Part shown: positions 16,362 through 26,535 of the stretch, piece by piece
Layout of the letters: each line of letters begins with the position of its first letter
Position numbering within the stretch: the first letter of the stretch is position 1
NCBI GenBank assembly: GCA_019358945.1
Contig: JAHHIE010000043.1
Location: 1 to 57,581 of the forward strand
Length of the DNA stretch: 57,581 bases
Direction of reading: 5' to 3'
DNA from: Stenomitos rutilans HA7619-LM2
Lineage (GTDB): Bacteria; Cyanobacteriota; Cyanobacteriia; Leptolyngbyales; Leptolyngbyaceae
The notes under the pieces: model-generated
Database searches by the model: none
What the model was told of the DNA's origin: nothing
What the model saw: only the letters and a program-made list of their open reading frames with translations
Program-made: the position numbers and the translations under genes

Positions 16362-17513
16362 TCAGGAAACCCGCTTCAGTGGTGCAGGTTGATGCCGTAG
16401 AACTTCGTCATACAGACACTCTAAGTGCGTAATGTTGTCCGTCAGCGTATAGCGTTCTTTTGCTCGCTGACGGGCATTTTGTCCGAGCAGCTTTGTCCAA
16501 CCCGTATGATCGCACAGTTGGGGAAGCAAGGTTTTGAGTTGGGTCGCCACGTTTTGAGTCTTTAGAATTACGCCTGCCTCGTCTTCTAGCACCTCACCAT
16601 CGGCTCCAGCATCGGTGGCAACGCAGGCTAACCCACACGCCATTGCTTCTAATAGTGACAGCGACAGCCCTTCTACCAATGAGGGCAACACAAAGACATC
16701 AGACCCACGCAAGATGTTGATGCGCTCCTGTTCGTCAGCAATGAAGCCCAGCCAGATGATGCCATGTTCAGGTCCATAGAAGGGAACGAGGGAGGCGGCT
16801 AACGACCCATGATTACCGACGATCACGAGTTTGGCACGATCGTCGAGGCGGCAATGCTTCCAGGCTTTGAGGAGCGATTCGATGTTTTTCTCAGGTGCGA
16901 TGCGTCCCTGATAGACAAAGATCCGATCGGCATTTAGCTCTGCTTTTAAGCTGGATGGCCCAGGAGAATACTTTTGCGTATCGACACCGTTGGGGATCAC
17001 CGCTAGTTTGTCTGCCGGGACTCCAAGACGAATGAGAAGCTCTTCCTGAAGATGAGAGAAGATGATGACGCGATCGTACTTTGCCAAGAACGGCGCGTAA
17101 AGCTGGTACATCAAGTGTTGAGTGCCTGATGTGAGGTTGCGCGGCTTGCGATCGAACGGGGGATGAAACGTGGCGACTAACGGGATACCCAATTCAAAGC
17201 AGATTTCTGGCAGCATGAAATCTAGCGGCGACAGCGTTAATGACGCATGGACGACATCCGGCTTCAGCTTATAAAGTGCCTGAGCCAGAATTTTGCTCGA
17301 CTTAAACGTGGGGATCGTATAGATTTGCGACTTATAGAGAAATGGGATCGAAATCTCTTGAAAGTCGGGCCAGTTATCTGGTGGCGGTTCTGCCTGAGCA
17401 AAGTGAAAAAAACTGACCTGATGACCGCGATCAAGCAGTGCATTCGTCACTTCCCGACCATAAGTGACATTGCCGCAAAAAGGCGATTTTTTTCCGAGCC
17501 ATGCAATATGCAT
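16362..17513 (-). CDS. GT-B glycosyltransferase, family 4 type
   Basis: 383 residues with two Rossmann-like halves. The N-terminal half has MHIAWLGKKSPFCGN and RGHQVSFFHFAQ; the C-terminal half has FVYQGRIAPEKNIESLL, WLGFIADEQERINIL and the E-x7-E type region EGLSLSLLEAMACGLACVAT. This is the pattern of GT4 enzymes that move a sugar from a nucleotide donor. Acceptor and sugar are unknown. It is coupled to the amidase gene. Confidence 0.85.
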   Translation of the reverse strand: MHIAWLGKKSPFCGNVTYGREVTNALLDRGHQVSFFHFAQAEPPPDNWPDFQEISIPFLYKSQIYTIPTFKSSKILAQALYKLKPDVVHASLTLSPLDFMLPEICFELGIPLVATFHPPFDRKPRNLTSGTQHLMYQLYAPFLAKYDRVIIFSHLQEELLIRLGVPADKLAVIPNGVDTQKYSPGPSSLKAELNADRIFVYQGRIAPEKNIESLLKAWKHCRLDDRAKLVIVGNHGSLAASLVPFYGPEHGIIWLGFIADEQERINILRGSDVFVLPSLVEGLSLSLLEAMACGLACVATDAGADGEVLEDEAGVILKTQNVATQLKTLLPQLCDHTGWTKLLGQNARQRAKERYTLTDNITHLECLYDEVLRHQPAPLKRVS

Positions 17514-17616
17514 TCAGGTATCAAGCGAAAAGGATAGGGGTGAGGGATTAACGGTCAGTCGCTAGCGAGCCATTGGCAGGAGTCCAACAAACCGAAACCG
17601 CACAGCCCACAGCCCA

Positions 17617-19431
17617 CTAACGCTGCTTTAACCCTGTACGGGAAATATACCAGGTTAAGACCCCTCCTGCGACGACCAAGACTGCAAGACCGAGAAAGAC
17701 CGTTCGCAAACCTAAAAAAGTCTCAGCTACGCCTGCAAGGGCCAGAGGTAGACTCAGGGCAATATTAATGGCGTTGTTTTGTAGCCCAAAGACTTTGCCT
17801 CGCATGGCTTCGGGGGTTTCTTCTTGAATCGCCGTTTGCATGGGGACACCGACCACCGCTGCAAATCCGCCCAAGGCTGCAATAAGCAAGAGTGTTGGCA
17901 CCAGCCGCGTGACCGACAGGGAAATACCTACCAAGGCAGCCGCCATGCCCAACGACCCCAATAGACTGAGCTGGGCGTGGGGAAAGCGTTGCCCAAATTG
18001 CCCGATAAACGTGGCCCCGATCGCCATTCCCACTCCACCCATCGCCAGCAAAAAGCCAAACTGGGAAGATTTGATTTCTGGAGTGACTTCGGCAAGACGC
18101 ACTGAGAGCACGGCTAATGCCGCAAACACCGAAAACAAAATGACTAATTGGATCAGGGCACTCCGCACGCGACCCTGCTCAGCCAAAAAGCGTAGCCCAT
18201 CCCGAATGTCTTGCCAGACGTGAGGCGTTTCAACGTCACTGGCCTCTCCTGCCACAGTTTCTCCTGCCAGAGTCTTTCTGGCAAGGCGTTTCTCTCCGGT
18301 TCGCAGCAGCAGCAGAATCAACCCGGCGATCGTGTAACCACTGGCAACCACTAACTCCTTACCAAGCCCGATCGCCGTCCAGCCAAGTTTGCTGATGAGC
18401 GTATCGGCCAGCGCCAAGAGCGGTTCACCGACCGCAAAGCCAATAATGACCGAAGCCATCATGGTAGTGGTGTAGAGCGAGTTCGCGGACAAAAGGTGTC
18501 GGCGCTCAACCACCAAGGGCAATGCGGACTGTTCGGCTGGTGCAAAGAACTGGGTCAGTGTGGAAACCAAAAACGTAATGCCAAGCAGCACGCAAAAGCC
18601 GACTGGTAAGCCAGCCAGAGGCGACCAACCTTTTGATATCCAGAGCAGTGGCGGTAGCGCAAAGACCAAGCCACCTCGCAACAGATTTGTCAGCACCAGA
18701 ACGGTTTTCTTTGACCAGCGATCGACAAAAACACCCGCGATCGAGCCAAATAGCACGGCTGGAATTGTAGACGCAATCATGATCGACGAAACCCAACCGC
18801 TAATCGATTGATTGTCACTTTGAAAGCGGCTGGCAATGAGGGCAATCATTAATACCAGGTAAACTTTATCTGCCAGTTGTGAAAAGACCTGACCACTCCA
18901 TAAGGTCAAAAAGTTTCGATTCTTTAAAACAGGGAAGAAGCCTCGCTCTGGCTCTGGTGCTTGCCCATTAGTCTGACCCAGATCGTTGGTTGGCACGCCT
19001 GGAGCATCGTTTGAACTATCTAAGATTCTTGAGTTACTAGTAAGTTCTGAAGAGGGGGTATGTCCGTTGTCAGATGGCGCTGGCGCTGCTGGCAGCTGAG
19101 TGGACTTGGCTTCTACGGTTGGTACTGTTTCCCGAGCCAAACCATTGCCATCGGCTTCTGGCTCTGAGGCATGGTCTAAACGGCTGATTGATGAAGTGGT
19201 TGCTTCAGCCTTGAGACAATTCTCTGTCAATCGATCCTCTGCTAGTTTTGGCTTGCCAGCAGTCTGGTTGTCTGTTGAGTCTGTGGCATCGAGCGATCGT
19301 AAGTTCTGCTTAGGCAAGAGTGTTTTCGTGCCAGGTTTTGGTGCCGCATCGTTGATATTGTCACCTGTATTTGTGGGATTCAAAGACAACATCATCGTGG
19401 CTTCCAGGTCAGAGTTAGACAATCGCATCAT
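17617..19431 (-). CDS. MFS transporter with a long disordered N-terminal extension
   Basis: 604 residues. Residues 1 to about 165 are polar and low in hydrophobics (Ser, Thr, Pro, Asp, Asn), then about 12 hydrophobic segments follow, starting RNFLTLWSGQVFSQLADKVY. The loop VFVDRWSKKTVLVLTNLLRGG is the MFS signature between helices 2 and 3. The sequence resembles the EntS/MFS_3 group of drug or siderophore exporters. The 165-residue cytoplasmic extension is unusual for the family. It runs in the same direction as recO upstream, with a gap of 24 bases. Confidence 0.85.
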   Translation of the reverse strand: MMRLSNSDLEATMMLSLNPTNTGDNINDAAPKPGTKTLLPKQNLRSLDATDSTDNQTAGKPKLAEDRLTENCLKAEATTSSISRLDHASEPEADGNGLARETVPTVEAKSTQLPAAPAPSDNGHTPSSELTSNSRILDSSNDAPGVPTNDLGQTNGQAPEPERGFFPVLKNRNFLTLWSGQVFSQLADKVYLVLMIALIASRFQSDNQSISGWVSSIMIASTIPAVLFGSIAGVFVDRWSKKTVLVLTNLLRGGLVFALPPLLWISKGWSPLAGLPVGFCVLLGITFLVSTLTQFFAPAEQSALPLVVERRHLLSANSLYTTTMMASVIIGFAVGEPLLALADTLISKLGWTAIGLGKELVVASGYTIAGLILLLLRTGEKRLARKTLAGETVAGEASDVETPHVWQDIRDGLRFLAEQGRVRSALIQLVILFSVFAALAVLSVRLAEVTPEIKSSQFGFLLAMGGVGMAIGATFIGQFGQRFPHAQLSLLGSLGMAAALVGISLSVTRLVPTLLLIAALGGFAAVVGVPMQTAIQEETPEAMRGKVFGLQNNAINIALSLPLALAGVAETFLGLRTVFLGLAVLVVAGGVLTWYISRTGLKQR

Positions 19432-19455
19432 AGCTTGAAGAGGTGCTTGAAAGTA

Positions 19456-20433
19456 TTAAGCAAGATCAGCAGTCGCGAAACAGGCATCAATGAGGGCGGC
19501 AGAGCGGATTGGCCGATCGAAATAGTACTGAGCATAGGAGCGTAACGCTTGCTCAACCGACTGCCAGAGCTGATTCAGTGTTTGCTGAGAGCATTTGGTT
19601 GCATCTACAGAAGCCAACAAACCGTTTAGCTCTGGTAGGTTAGCCTCAGCGAGGTGCTGTAGCAGCAGCAGTTCAGGAGCACTGATGCGTCGATGCAAGC
19701 CAGTACTTGGGGGCGACGCTTTAGACGATGAGACCGAATCATAAGGCGATAAGCCGTCATGAACTTTAGTCGGCACAGAGAGGCTAGCGTGCCGTTCTTC
19801 GGTTTGAGGCGCGACCACAGCCGTCTCAGCCACCCTATAACGCTGGCGGGTGGGTTGCGTTGCCAGTAGCTGCTCCAGCGTAACAGTGCCACCCGCAGGG
19901 ATGCTAAACCCAATACGCCAATTGCGATCGCCAAAATCAGGCGACAATGCCTCGCGCGTGACGCAGCAGAGATGCACCTGGGGAGCAACCCCTGCCAGCA
20001 CCAGCAATTGAAAGACAGCGTGGGTTAAATGAGCCAAAACTTCTGGCCCAGGCGATCGCTCCAAGCGTGCCAAATGTTCGTTGAGCAGGCAAAACAGGTC
20101 TTCCTGGGGTTGGTCACTCAAGGCTTGATGCAGGCATAGTTCTGCAAGGTATTGACTTGCAATCAATTTCTTTAGATCTTGCCCCAAACGTGGATAGGAC
20201 TCCAGCGTGTCTGCTTGTGTAATCTTGTCGAGCGATCGACCTTTGGCAATAAGCAATTCATTCACGACAAACAGTTCGCTCCGGCCACCCAAACGGGAGT
20301 TGTGCTCTCGTGCTCCCATTGCCACTGCCCGCACCAAGCCGAACTCGCGCGTCAAAATCGTCAGCAGCCGATCGGATTCGCCCATCGACATACTTTTGAG
20401 ATTAATTCCGGTGGCTTTGTAGGTACGACTCAT
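19456..20433 (-). CDS. recO: DNA repair protein RecO
   Basis: 325 residues starting [20 protein letters not shown], with the RecO N-terminal OB fold ([20 protein letters not shown]) and the helical C-terminal region ([21 protein letters not shown]). RecO helps load RecA onto SSB-covered single strands in the RecFOR pathway. The protein is somewhat longer than many RecO proteins because of a polar insert at about residues 205-235. The gene is followed after 24 bases by the MFS transporter. Confidence 0.9.
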   Translation of the reverse strand: MSRTYKATGINLKSMSMGESDRLLTILTREFGLVRAVAMGAREHNSRLGGRSELFVVNELLIAKGRSLDKITQADTLESYPRLGQDLKKLIASQYLAELCLHQALSDQPQEDLFCLLNEHLARLERSPGPEVLAHLTHAVFQLLVLAGVAPQVHLCCVTREALSPDFGDRNWRIGFSIPAGGTVTLEQLLATQPTRQRYRVAETAVVAPQTEERHASLSVPTKVHDGLSPYDSVSSSKASPPSTGLHRRISAPELLLLQHLAEANLPELNGLLASVDATKCSQQTLNQLWQSVEQALRSYAQYYFDRPIRSAALIDACFATADLA

Positions 20434-20648
20434 GAAGCAAGCAGTGAGGGAATGAGATCATTGAAAAGCACGAATCCGTCCTAACGTAACAATGAAATCG
20501 GCGGTTTGCCGTCTGTCTTGCAGTCGAATCGTTTGGAAACTGAGTTTTAAGGCAAGGGTAGGGCAAAAAAGCGATCGCTCTACTTATGCATGGCTCAATG
20601 CTGAACTCATTACTAAACCTTGTGTTAGTAGAGCCGTTCTGCCTCTCT

Positions 20649-21338
20649 CTAGCGTATCGTGATCTCTTCTCGCTGCCGGATTAATTCGGGGCCGCGAGAG
20701 GTGCCCAATCGTGTTGCTCCAGCCATGATCAACTCTAGCGCTTGTTCAGCCGTGCGGATACCACCAGACGCCTTAATGCCAATGCGATCTTTCGTAATTT
20801 CTTTCAATAAGCGAACATCCGCTACCGTAGCGCCCCCATACAAGCCTGTGCTGGTTTTTAAGAAGGCAACCCCTGCATCCATGCAAACTTCAGCCGCCAA
20901 CCGTTTTTCCGCTTCGGTCAAAAGTGCGAGCTCTAAAATCGCCTTGATGGGCTGACCTGTAGCATCATGAATTTCGGCAATTTCACGATGGATAGCATCC
21001 GTTTTGCCTGCCTTCAACCAGCCAATATTGATCACGACATCAAGCTCGATCGCGCCGTGTTCAACCGCTTCTTGCGCCTCGTAGAGCTTTACGGCTGACG
21101 TGGTCGCACCGTAGGGAAAGCCAATCACAGTACAGACTTTAGGACGCTTACCATGCAACCACGCAGCGGCTTGGGCGACATAGGATGGGTGAAGGCAAAC
21201 GGCTGCAAAGTTAAACTGGTCAGCATCGGCACACCATTGGTCTACTTGCTCTGGCGTTGCTGTTGGGGTGAGCAAGGCATGATCAATAAACGGGGCCAGA
21301 TCAATCTCTGAACTTTCTCGGTGCGATCGCTCTGCCAT
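20649..21338 (-). CDS. deoC: Deoxyribose-phosphate aldolase
   Basis: The start at 21338 is chosen because GGAGG lies five bases before this ATG; an upstream in-frame start at 21389 has no such signal. The 229-residue enzyme has [18 protein letters not shown] at the N-terminus, the Schiff-base Lys in [13 protein letters not shown] and the second Lys in [10 protein letters not shown]. It splits 2-deoxyribose 5-phosphate into acetaldehyde and glyceraldehyde 3-phosphate in deoxynucleoside breakdown. The MAPEG gene lies 54 bases upstream on the same strand. Confidence 0.95.
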   Translation of the reverse strand: MAERSHRESSEIDLAPFIDHALLTPTATPEQVDQWCADADQFNFAAVCLHPSYVAQAAAWLHGKRPKVCTVIGFPYGATTSAVKLYEAQEAVEHGAIELDVVINIGWLKAGKTDAIHREIAEIHDATGQPIKAILELALLTEAEKRLAAEVCMDAGVAFLKTSTGLYGGATVADVRLLKEITKDRIGIKASGGIRTAEQALELIMAGATRLGTSRGPELIRQREEITIR

Positions 21339-21392
21339 GCTTGCCTCCTGACTTTCGTTGACGATACCCAAAGCAAGTGCTTTAACCACTCA

Positions 21393-21818
21393 CTATTTCA
21401 CTGTAAGCAAGCTCAGCCCGATTAGCGTCGTGATACTCAATGAACCCGTGAGAAACATCAGCGATCGCCCGATCGGCACATTCAGAATGTAAAACGCAGG
21501 ATACAGCAGGCGAGCAATAATATAGGCGATCGCAGCCCACCCTGCCAGTGAGGACTGCTGACCAGTGACATAAGCCATCAAAGCTGCCGCTGTAAATAGT
21601 ACAAACGACTCAAACGCATTTTCATGCGCCCAAGTGGCTCGTTTGGCATAGTCTGGCAGTTTGTCAAACAAGGCACGAGGCGAGGCCATGTCATACCCTG
21701 CTTGCAAGCGACCGTAGGCGACGACCAGAAACGGCAGGTAGACTAGCGCTGTCGCTGCCGCGATCGCATAGAGCAAAGCGGTGGGCGTCGAAAAGGGTAA
21801 AGATGGCAATGAGAACAT
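21393..21818 (-). CDS. MAPEG-family integral membrane protein
   Basis: 141 residues with four hydrophobic segments and the MAPEG-type pattern RATWAHENAFESFVLFTAAAL followed by a segment with IARLLYPAFYILN. MAPEG proteins include glutathione-dependent enzymes of membranes and uncharacterised bacterial members. Function here is unknown. Confidence 0.8.
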   Translation of the reverse strand: MFSLPSLPFSTPTALLYAIAAATALVYLPFLVVAYGRLQAGYDMASPRALFDKLPDYAKRATWAHENAFESFVLFTAAALMAYVTGQQSSLAGWAAIAYIIARLLYPAFYILNVPIGRSLMFLTGSLSITTLIGLSLLTVK

Positions 21819-22312
21819 ATCCAGCTAGTAATAACGGCTGTTCCAGCTTAAGCGGTTGAGTCGGTTGTTAAGCGCCTGCCGCGATCGCAACATGACATAG
21901 TTATGTACGGCTATGTTTCTAAACTGCAGCTACAGAGGCAGCACACAGCACTGCCAACCTGGAGAGCCATGTTGAGCACTGGCATAGCAGCTATTATCGC
22001 GCCGCTGCAAGAGAACGAACCTAAAGTAGCTAGATCTGGCATAGCAACTATTATCGCGCCGCTGCAAGAGAACGAACCTAAAGTAGCTAGATTCAGCCTG
22101 ATCCTTGAGATTCATGGTGCTTGTTGAGGACTTTGAGTAAAATCTAGACAGCGATAGTGAATCGTACAAACTGGGTCCGTAAGAGCACGGTGTAAACCCG
22201 GCCCATCTAGTACGCAACCCATCTGGCTAAAAGAGACGTCCTATAGCCTTTCGACTGCCACACTTTCAGCCATTGGGCCATCGCTATCGCAGTTCATGCA
22301 CCTGGGGATGGT
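21819..22312. other. Gene-free interval with a tandem repeat
   Basis: No convincing gene in about 490 bases. The notable item is the 57-bp tandem duplication at 21980-22093. A short G/C-rich dyad-like stretch near 22165-22205 did not fold into a tRNA on inspection. Confidence 0.5.
21980..22093. repeat. Two tandem 57-bp direct repeats
   Basis: Units start at 21980 and 22037 with TGGCATAGCA and are nearly identical through AGTAGCTAGAT. They differ by one base near the start (GCAGC against GCAAC) and at the final base. The unit contains GCGCCGCTGCAAGAG and AACGAACCTAAAGT. No open reading frame with family resemblance covers them. Likely a recent local duplication. Confidence 0.8.
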
Positions 22313-23020
22313 ATGGAAAGGCAGCAACCTCTGCATCGCTCAAAGCAGCCAAAATCACCAACGCCAGTACGGTCAAGCCAGCCGATACGGAAGCCGAAAA
22401 CCGTGTTTAGTTCTGGTAAGCCTCGGTGGAGTCTTTCTCTGGTGCTTCTGTGCAGCGCGTGGTTAGCTGTGGTGGTAATTGCACTGATAGCGATTAGCGG
22501 CTTGCTCAGCCCTAACCTGTCTAGTAGCAATTCACCACGAGGAACCGCCTCTGCTCGGGTCACCACATCGGATACAAAGAAACCGAATCAAAGCCGTTTG
22601 CCGCTATGGCTATTTGGGGCAATCGCCTTAAGCTGCGCCGCTGGTTCCATGCTCATCTCAAAGCAGGCAACCCGACCGCCACGATCGCGTAAGAGCTTTA
22701 AACCGAAGCGGCTCACACCTTACGTTGTTCCAGAAACGACAGAACCTCTTTTCCCTACAACCGCTCCACCGCAGGTCGCTACGCCGCCATCGTTTGCACT
22801 GGTGCCCCAACCATATCAATACGCACCAACAGCGGCTCCGTTTATGGCTCCTACAACCCTGATGCAACTGGCTCAGCAAGTGTCAGAGACGATTGAACAA
22901 ACAGCTGCTACGCCGACCGCGATCGCATCGGAAGATACCCACCCACTGGATTGGGGCGAGGCCAGCCTTGCCGATAGGTTAGATATTCGTAAGCCGCGAT
23001 CGGTATCACCATTGCTATGA
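22313..23020 (+). CDS. Hypothetical protein with two membrane segments
   Basis: 235 residues. A basic, Pro/Ser-rich N-terminus (1-38) is followed by a hydrophobic segment (about 42-65, LVLLCSAWLAVVVIALIAIS), a polar loop, a second hydrophobic segment (about 97-115, LPLWLFGAIALSCAAGSML) and a long Pro/Thr/Ala-rich tail. I do not recognise the family. The amino-acid composition and isolated position suggest a lineage-specific cyanobacterial membrane protein. Confidence 0.65.
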   Translation: MERQQPLHRSKQPKSPTPVRSSQPIRKPKTVFSSGKPRWSLSLVLLCSAWLAVVVIALIAISGLLSPNLSSSNSPRGTASARVTTSDTKKPNQSRLPLWLFGAIALSCAAGSMLISKQATRPPRSRKSFKPKRLTPYVVPETTEPLFPTTAPPQVATPPSFALVPQPYQYAPTAAPFMAPTTLMQLAQQVSETIEQTAATPTAIASEDTHPLDWGEASLADRLDIRKPRSVSPLL

Positions 23021-23092
23021 TGTCGAGCAAGCCTTTGTCTCCTTTGCGGCTAAAAGCGATCGCAAAAATCGGTAGAAACTGTGGAGGTGGTT

Positions 23093-23470
23093 ATGTCTCT
23101 CACCATCAAGGATCTGGAGAAATTGCAAGCACAAGCTCCTGACTACCGTATGGAGTTGGTGAACGGGAGCATCACGGTTAGAGTCCATCCGGTTACGAGT
23201 CGGATGAAGCGGCTTCTAGAATGATTGGCAAGCTATTCAACTTTGTGAACAAAATCGCTTAGGTCGAATCACTGGCGCAGGTGCAGGTTTTATCCTGCCC
23301 AACTCTGATACTCGCGCCCCGGATGTGTCCTTTGTTCAAGCGCGGCGGCTACGGAAAAGCCCTCGTAGTTTTGCCGAACACTGACGATCCCTGATCTCCT
23401 TCCTGGCTGGGAGGTGAAGGTTGAGGAGCTATGGTCGCCACAGTTTGATGAGCTTGAGGATGCGGAGTAG
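23093..23470 (+). pseudogene. Decayed Uma2-family nuclease-like gene
   Basis: A GGAGG precedes an ATG at 23093 and the frame reads MSLTIKDLEKLQAQAPDYR and MELVNGSITV, the start of Uma2 (DUF820) proteins, but stops early. Shifted frames then show SGYESDEAASRMIGKLFNFV, LGRITGAGAGFILPNSDTR, APDVSFVQARRLRKSP and finally LPGWEVKVEELWSPQFDELE with a TAG at 23468-23470. The family has a long middle segment with catalytic residues (E-V-K region) that is missing here. So at least two frameshifts and an internal deletion have occurred. Confidence 0.75.
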
Positions 23471-23520
23471 TGGCGGCTGTTTGTGTTCAAGCATCGATCG
23501 ACGACGGGTGAAGCGGCACG

Positions 23521-26500
23521 TTATTTGATAGCGAGGGTCGATCGCCAATCGCGAATCGCCGTTTCAGACCACATCCAGTTCTTTGCCAGTTCTTCAGGCT
23601 GAAAGTTAACAGGATCGTCAGCCAGCACTCTTTGACGAAGTTTAATGGCTTCGTTTTGAAGACTAGTCTGCTTTGTCGGAGGTTGATTAGCCGCCGTTTT
23701 TGCCGCAATGAGTGCCAGTCCCGCGTAAGCTGTTAGGGTCTGAGACGGTGATGGCGATGCCTGTGGTGCAGAAGTCTTGTTCCCGCTTTTTCCTTCTAGC
23801 TTCAGCGCTTGCAGCCACGCATGACTGGCCCGATCGAACTTCCCTTCTGTGTAGTAAGCAAAGCCCAACGCATTTTGGGACTGAGCGCTAGGTTGCTCTT
23901 TGACAGCCGTTTCCCAATAGCGACGCGCATCATCGACGCTGTAATCCTTGTTGCCGACCTTGATGGATTGCCACGCAAGGCGACCCATGAGAAAGTTCAC
24001 GGTTGGGTTCTCTGGCTCTCGCCCCAGGGCAGAAGTCAGCACGGCAGCAGCCTGGACAAGGGCACCACGATCGAACAGCGTTTCGATCGCCGCCTGAGCA
24101 TCGATAAGCTTGCCCTGATTAAGTCTTTCTGTCGCCAAGGCAGCTACCAGATTTGTACTCAGTTGCTTTAGTTCGCCCGTCGAAGTGTTAGAGAAAGCCG
24201 TTTCGGTCGGTGGAAGCTGAGGTGTCGTGGGCAACCAGCGATCGCGGAAAAGCCAACTGCCAACCACCAGCGTTGCAAACATGCCAGCACCCACCCACAG
24301 TAGTGGCTGACGATACCACGGCGGTTTTCCATAGGCGATCGACGTGCCGCCTCCACCTGCCAGTTGCAGACTGCGATCGGGATACGCAAGCAACGGTGTC
24401 TCAGTGCTGCGTCGTTGTGCCGGGGCACGTTCTAGCAATGCCTGCTTGGCCTCTCCTAAATTGCCTTGCCGCAGCAGCGTAGCTTCTAAGTTACGTTTAG
24501 CGCTGCTAAGGTCAGGGTCAAGCTGAATGGCATGATCGTAAGACCGCACGGCATCGCTGAGGTTGCCCTGTTGATAAAGCGCCAACCCCAACTGGTTGTG
24601 CACATCTGCCAGAGTCGGGTTAAGGCGCAAGGCTTGATGGTAAGCTGCGATCGCTTCTGAAACATAGCCCTGCTGATTCAGCGCCATGCCCAAACGGTAA
24701 TACGCATTGGCATCATTGGGATTATCGCGCACCGCTTGATGGCAAGTAGCGATCGCCTCTGTCAGCTTGCCAGTTTCAGCCAGCATTCTCGCCAAGTCTG
24801 AGTAAACCTCAATTTCGTTTGCATCAACGGCTGTAGAGGTAAGTGCCCCTCCACTGTGGGCAGAGTCTTGCTCCGCTGCTGCGGGTTCTACGGTCGCCAA
24901 CTCGGTGGGATAGTCGGGCAAAACCAGGTAGTCGTCTGCTTTGAAAGTGTAGCCAGCTTCAGGCAGCAAGTTTTCCGAAGAGGAGGCTGGTAGCAGGCGA
25001 TCGTCCTCAGAAGATTCGGATGCCGCCCCATAAGAGAGCTGATTCACCAGATGAGCAACCGTTTCCATGTCGCTTTCGTAGGTCGGATCGTCAAATTCCA
25101 GTGCCTCTAAATCGTGCGATTCATCTGTCGCTGTCTCTACTGCTGCATCGGAAACGGATTCAGTCAGCGTCAGGGATTGCAGCACCGCGGCCCTCCCATC
25201 ACGTAGCGCTCCCACAGAGGGTAGTACGGGTTCTAAGGCAATGACGGGTGCAAGCGGTTCAGCAGCCTCTGTTGAGGTGTCTGAGTCCAGCAGGTGATCA
25301 ATGGCATCACCGACCTGTTCGCTCAAGCCATCTAACGATTGCAGATTACCGTCAAATTCTGGATTCAGGTAGAGGATGGGCAACGCCCAGTAGAGTTGCT
25401 TGGAACTATAAGAAGAAACCAATCCCTGACGGGCACGGTTGAGGCTGAGATCAACCGGATAGACCTGCTTCAAATTGCGGTAGAACAAGCGACTCAAATT
25501 GAGTGCCACGTCATCTGGAATGCGCTCTGCCATTGCCAAGACTGCCGGAATGCCTCGTTTGACCAACGCCTCTGCCAGGTTACCGTCGCCTGTTTCGCTG
25601 GTCGCTTCAGCCGTTGCCGTGTAGACTCCCCGGCAGGAATTGAAGACGGCCATGCGAATACCGTTGTTGACCAGCAATCCAGCCAGGTCATCGCCACTCA
25701 ACGTTTCGGTCAGTCCTGTTTTGCTGCTGACTAGATAGAGCTTGCCGCCAGCCGCACCCGAATTGCTGTGGCCTGCATAGTGCAACACATGGTAATGGTT
25801 GTGCTCCAGTGCTTGCGTGAGTTGTTCGCGTCCGGGTTGCTCTAAAATCGTCAGTTGAATCTCTGAGTAGCGGCTGCTTCCAATGCGACTGCCATTTTGA
25901 CTGGTCGTTTCTAACTCTTCCTGGAGATACAGGGCTTCCTGTTTGAGCGCCAGCATTTCCTGATCGGTCGGTGCGGCTAACACCAGGAGAATTTTGAGCG
26001 GCTGATTGGCTTCGCTGGTGCCAGCAGATGGTGCTTGCACCAGCGAGGCCAGTGCGGCGAAGCTGGAATGATAGCGGGAGAAGACCACATCAGTACCCGT
26101 GGCAATGGGACGATTGCCCGCATGCAGCACTTCCCACGGCAGACGCGGTAAGCGGGTATCTTTTAGCCCCAGCCGTAAGCGCAGTACTTCTTGCCGATGC
26201 TGGGCAATGCCCTGAGCCGTCATCCAGCTATCCCGAATCGTCCCTTGAAACAGCGCGTTGTAAAGCTGCTGCCCCAGCGCGACTAGCGTTCCCTGCGCTT
26301 CAAACGCTTGCTCTGAGGCAGGTGTGGAAGCTTCTGAAAACGAATGGAGCATGTCACCCCGCAGCAATCCCTGCAACGGGTCATTCATTAAAAGGCTTGC
26401 CTGGGTCAACCACTCTTCTACGGGCCAGGTAACCTGCTCCTCTGCCAATGGCACACCTGGCGCTACCCGTTCCGTCCGTACAAGGTAGTCATCTTCCCCT

Positions 26501-26535
26501 ATCGGAGTCACAGAAATATGAAATTCCTGGGTCAC
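23521..26535 (-). CDS. CHAT protease domain - TPR - membrane-anchored protein
   Basis: 1004 residues. About residues 135-400 form a CHAT (caspase HetF-associated TPR) domain; the predicted catalytic dyad is His in HVLHYAGHSN (about 253) and Cys in FNSCRG (about 301). Residues about 575-700 contain tandem TPR units with NDANAYYRLGMALNQQGY and LADVHNQLGLALYQQGN. One membrane segment lies at about 745-765 (WVGAGMFATLVVGSWLF), then more helical repeat-like sequence to the end. CHAT proteins are caspase-like peptidases used in development and in defence-linked cell death. Here peptidase and TPR scaffold are in one chain, presumably anchored in the cytoplasmic membrane. Substrate unknown. Confidence 0.85.
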   Translation of the reverse strand: MTQEFHISVTPIGEDDYLVRTERVAPGVPLAEEQVTWPVEEWLTQASLLMNDPLQGLLRGDMLHSFSEASTPASEQAFEAQGTLVALGQQLYNALFQGTIRDSWMTAQGIAQHRQEVLRLRLGLKDTRLPRLPWEVLHAGNRPIATGTDVVFSRYHSSFAALASLVQAPSAGTSEANQPLKILLVLAAPTDQEMLALKQEALYLQEELETTSQNGSRIGSSRYSEIQLTILEQPGREQLTQALEHNHYHVLHYAGHSNSGAAGGKLYLVSSKTGLTETLSGDDLAGLLVNNGIRMAVFNSCRGVYTATAEATSETGDGNLAEALVKRGIPAVLAMAERIPDDVALNLSRLFYRNLKQVYPVDLSLNRARQGLVSSYSSKQLYWALPILYLNPEFDGNLQSLDGLSEQVGDAIDHLLDSDTSTEAAEPLAPVIALEPVLPSVGALRDGRAAVLQSLTLTESVSDAAVETATDESHDLEALEFDDPTYESDMETVAHLVNQLSYGAASESSEDDRLLPASSSENLLPEAGYTFKADDYLVLPDYPTELATVEPAAAEQDSAHSGGALTSTAVDANEIEVYSDLARMLAETGKLTEAIATCHQAVRDNPNDANAYYRLGMALNQQGYVSEAIAAYHQALRLNPTLADVHNQLGLALYQQGNLSDAVRSYDHAIQLDPDLSSAKRNLEATLLRQGNLGEAKQALLERAPAQRRSTETPLLAYPDRSLQLAGGGGTSIAYGKPPWYRQPLLWVGAGMFATLVVGSWLFRDRWLPTTPQLPPTETAFSNTSTGELKQLSTNLVAALATERLNQGKLIDAQAAIETLFDRGALVQAAAVLTSALGREPENPTVNFLMGRLAWQSIKVGNKDYSVDDARRYWETAVKEQPSAQSQNALGFAYYTEGKFDRASHAWLQALKLEGKSGNKTSAPQASPSPSQTLTAYAGLALIAAKTAANQPPTKQTSLQNEAIKLRQRVLADDPVNFQPEELAKNWMWSETAIRDWRSTLAIK

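Noticed and set aside
21980-22093. Possible CRISPR array
   Set aside because: Only two directly adjacent units with no spacers.
22160-22215. tRNA-like fragment
   Set aside because: No cloverleaf or anticodon arm could be built from either strand.
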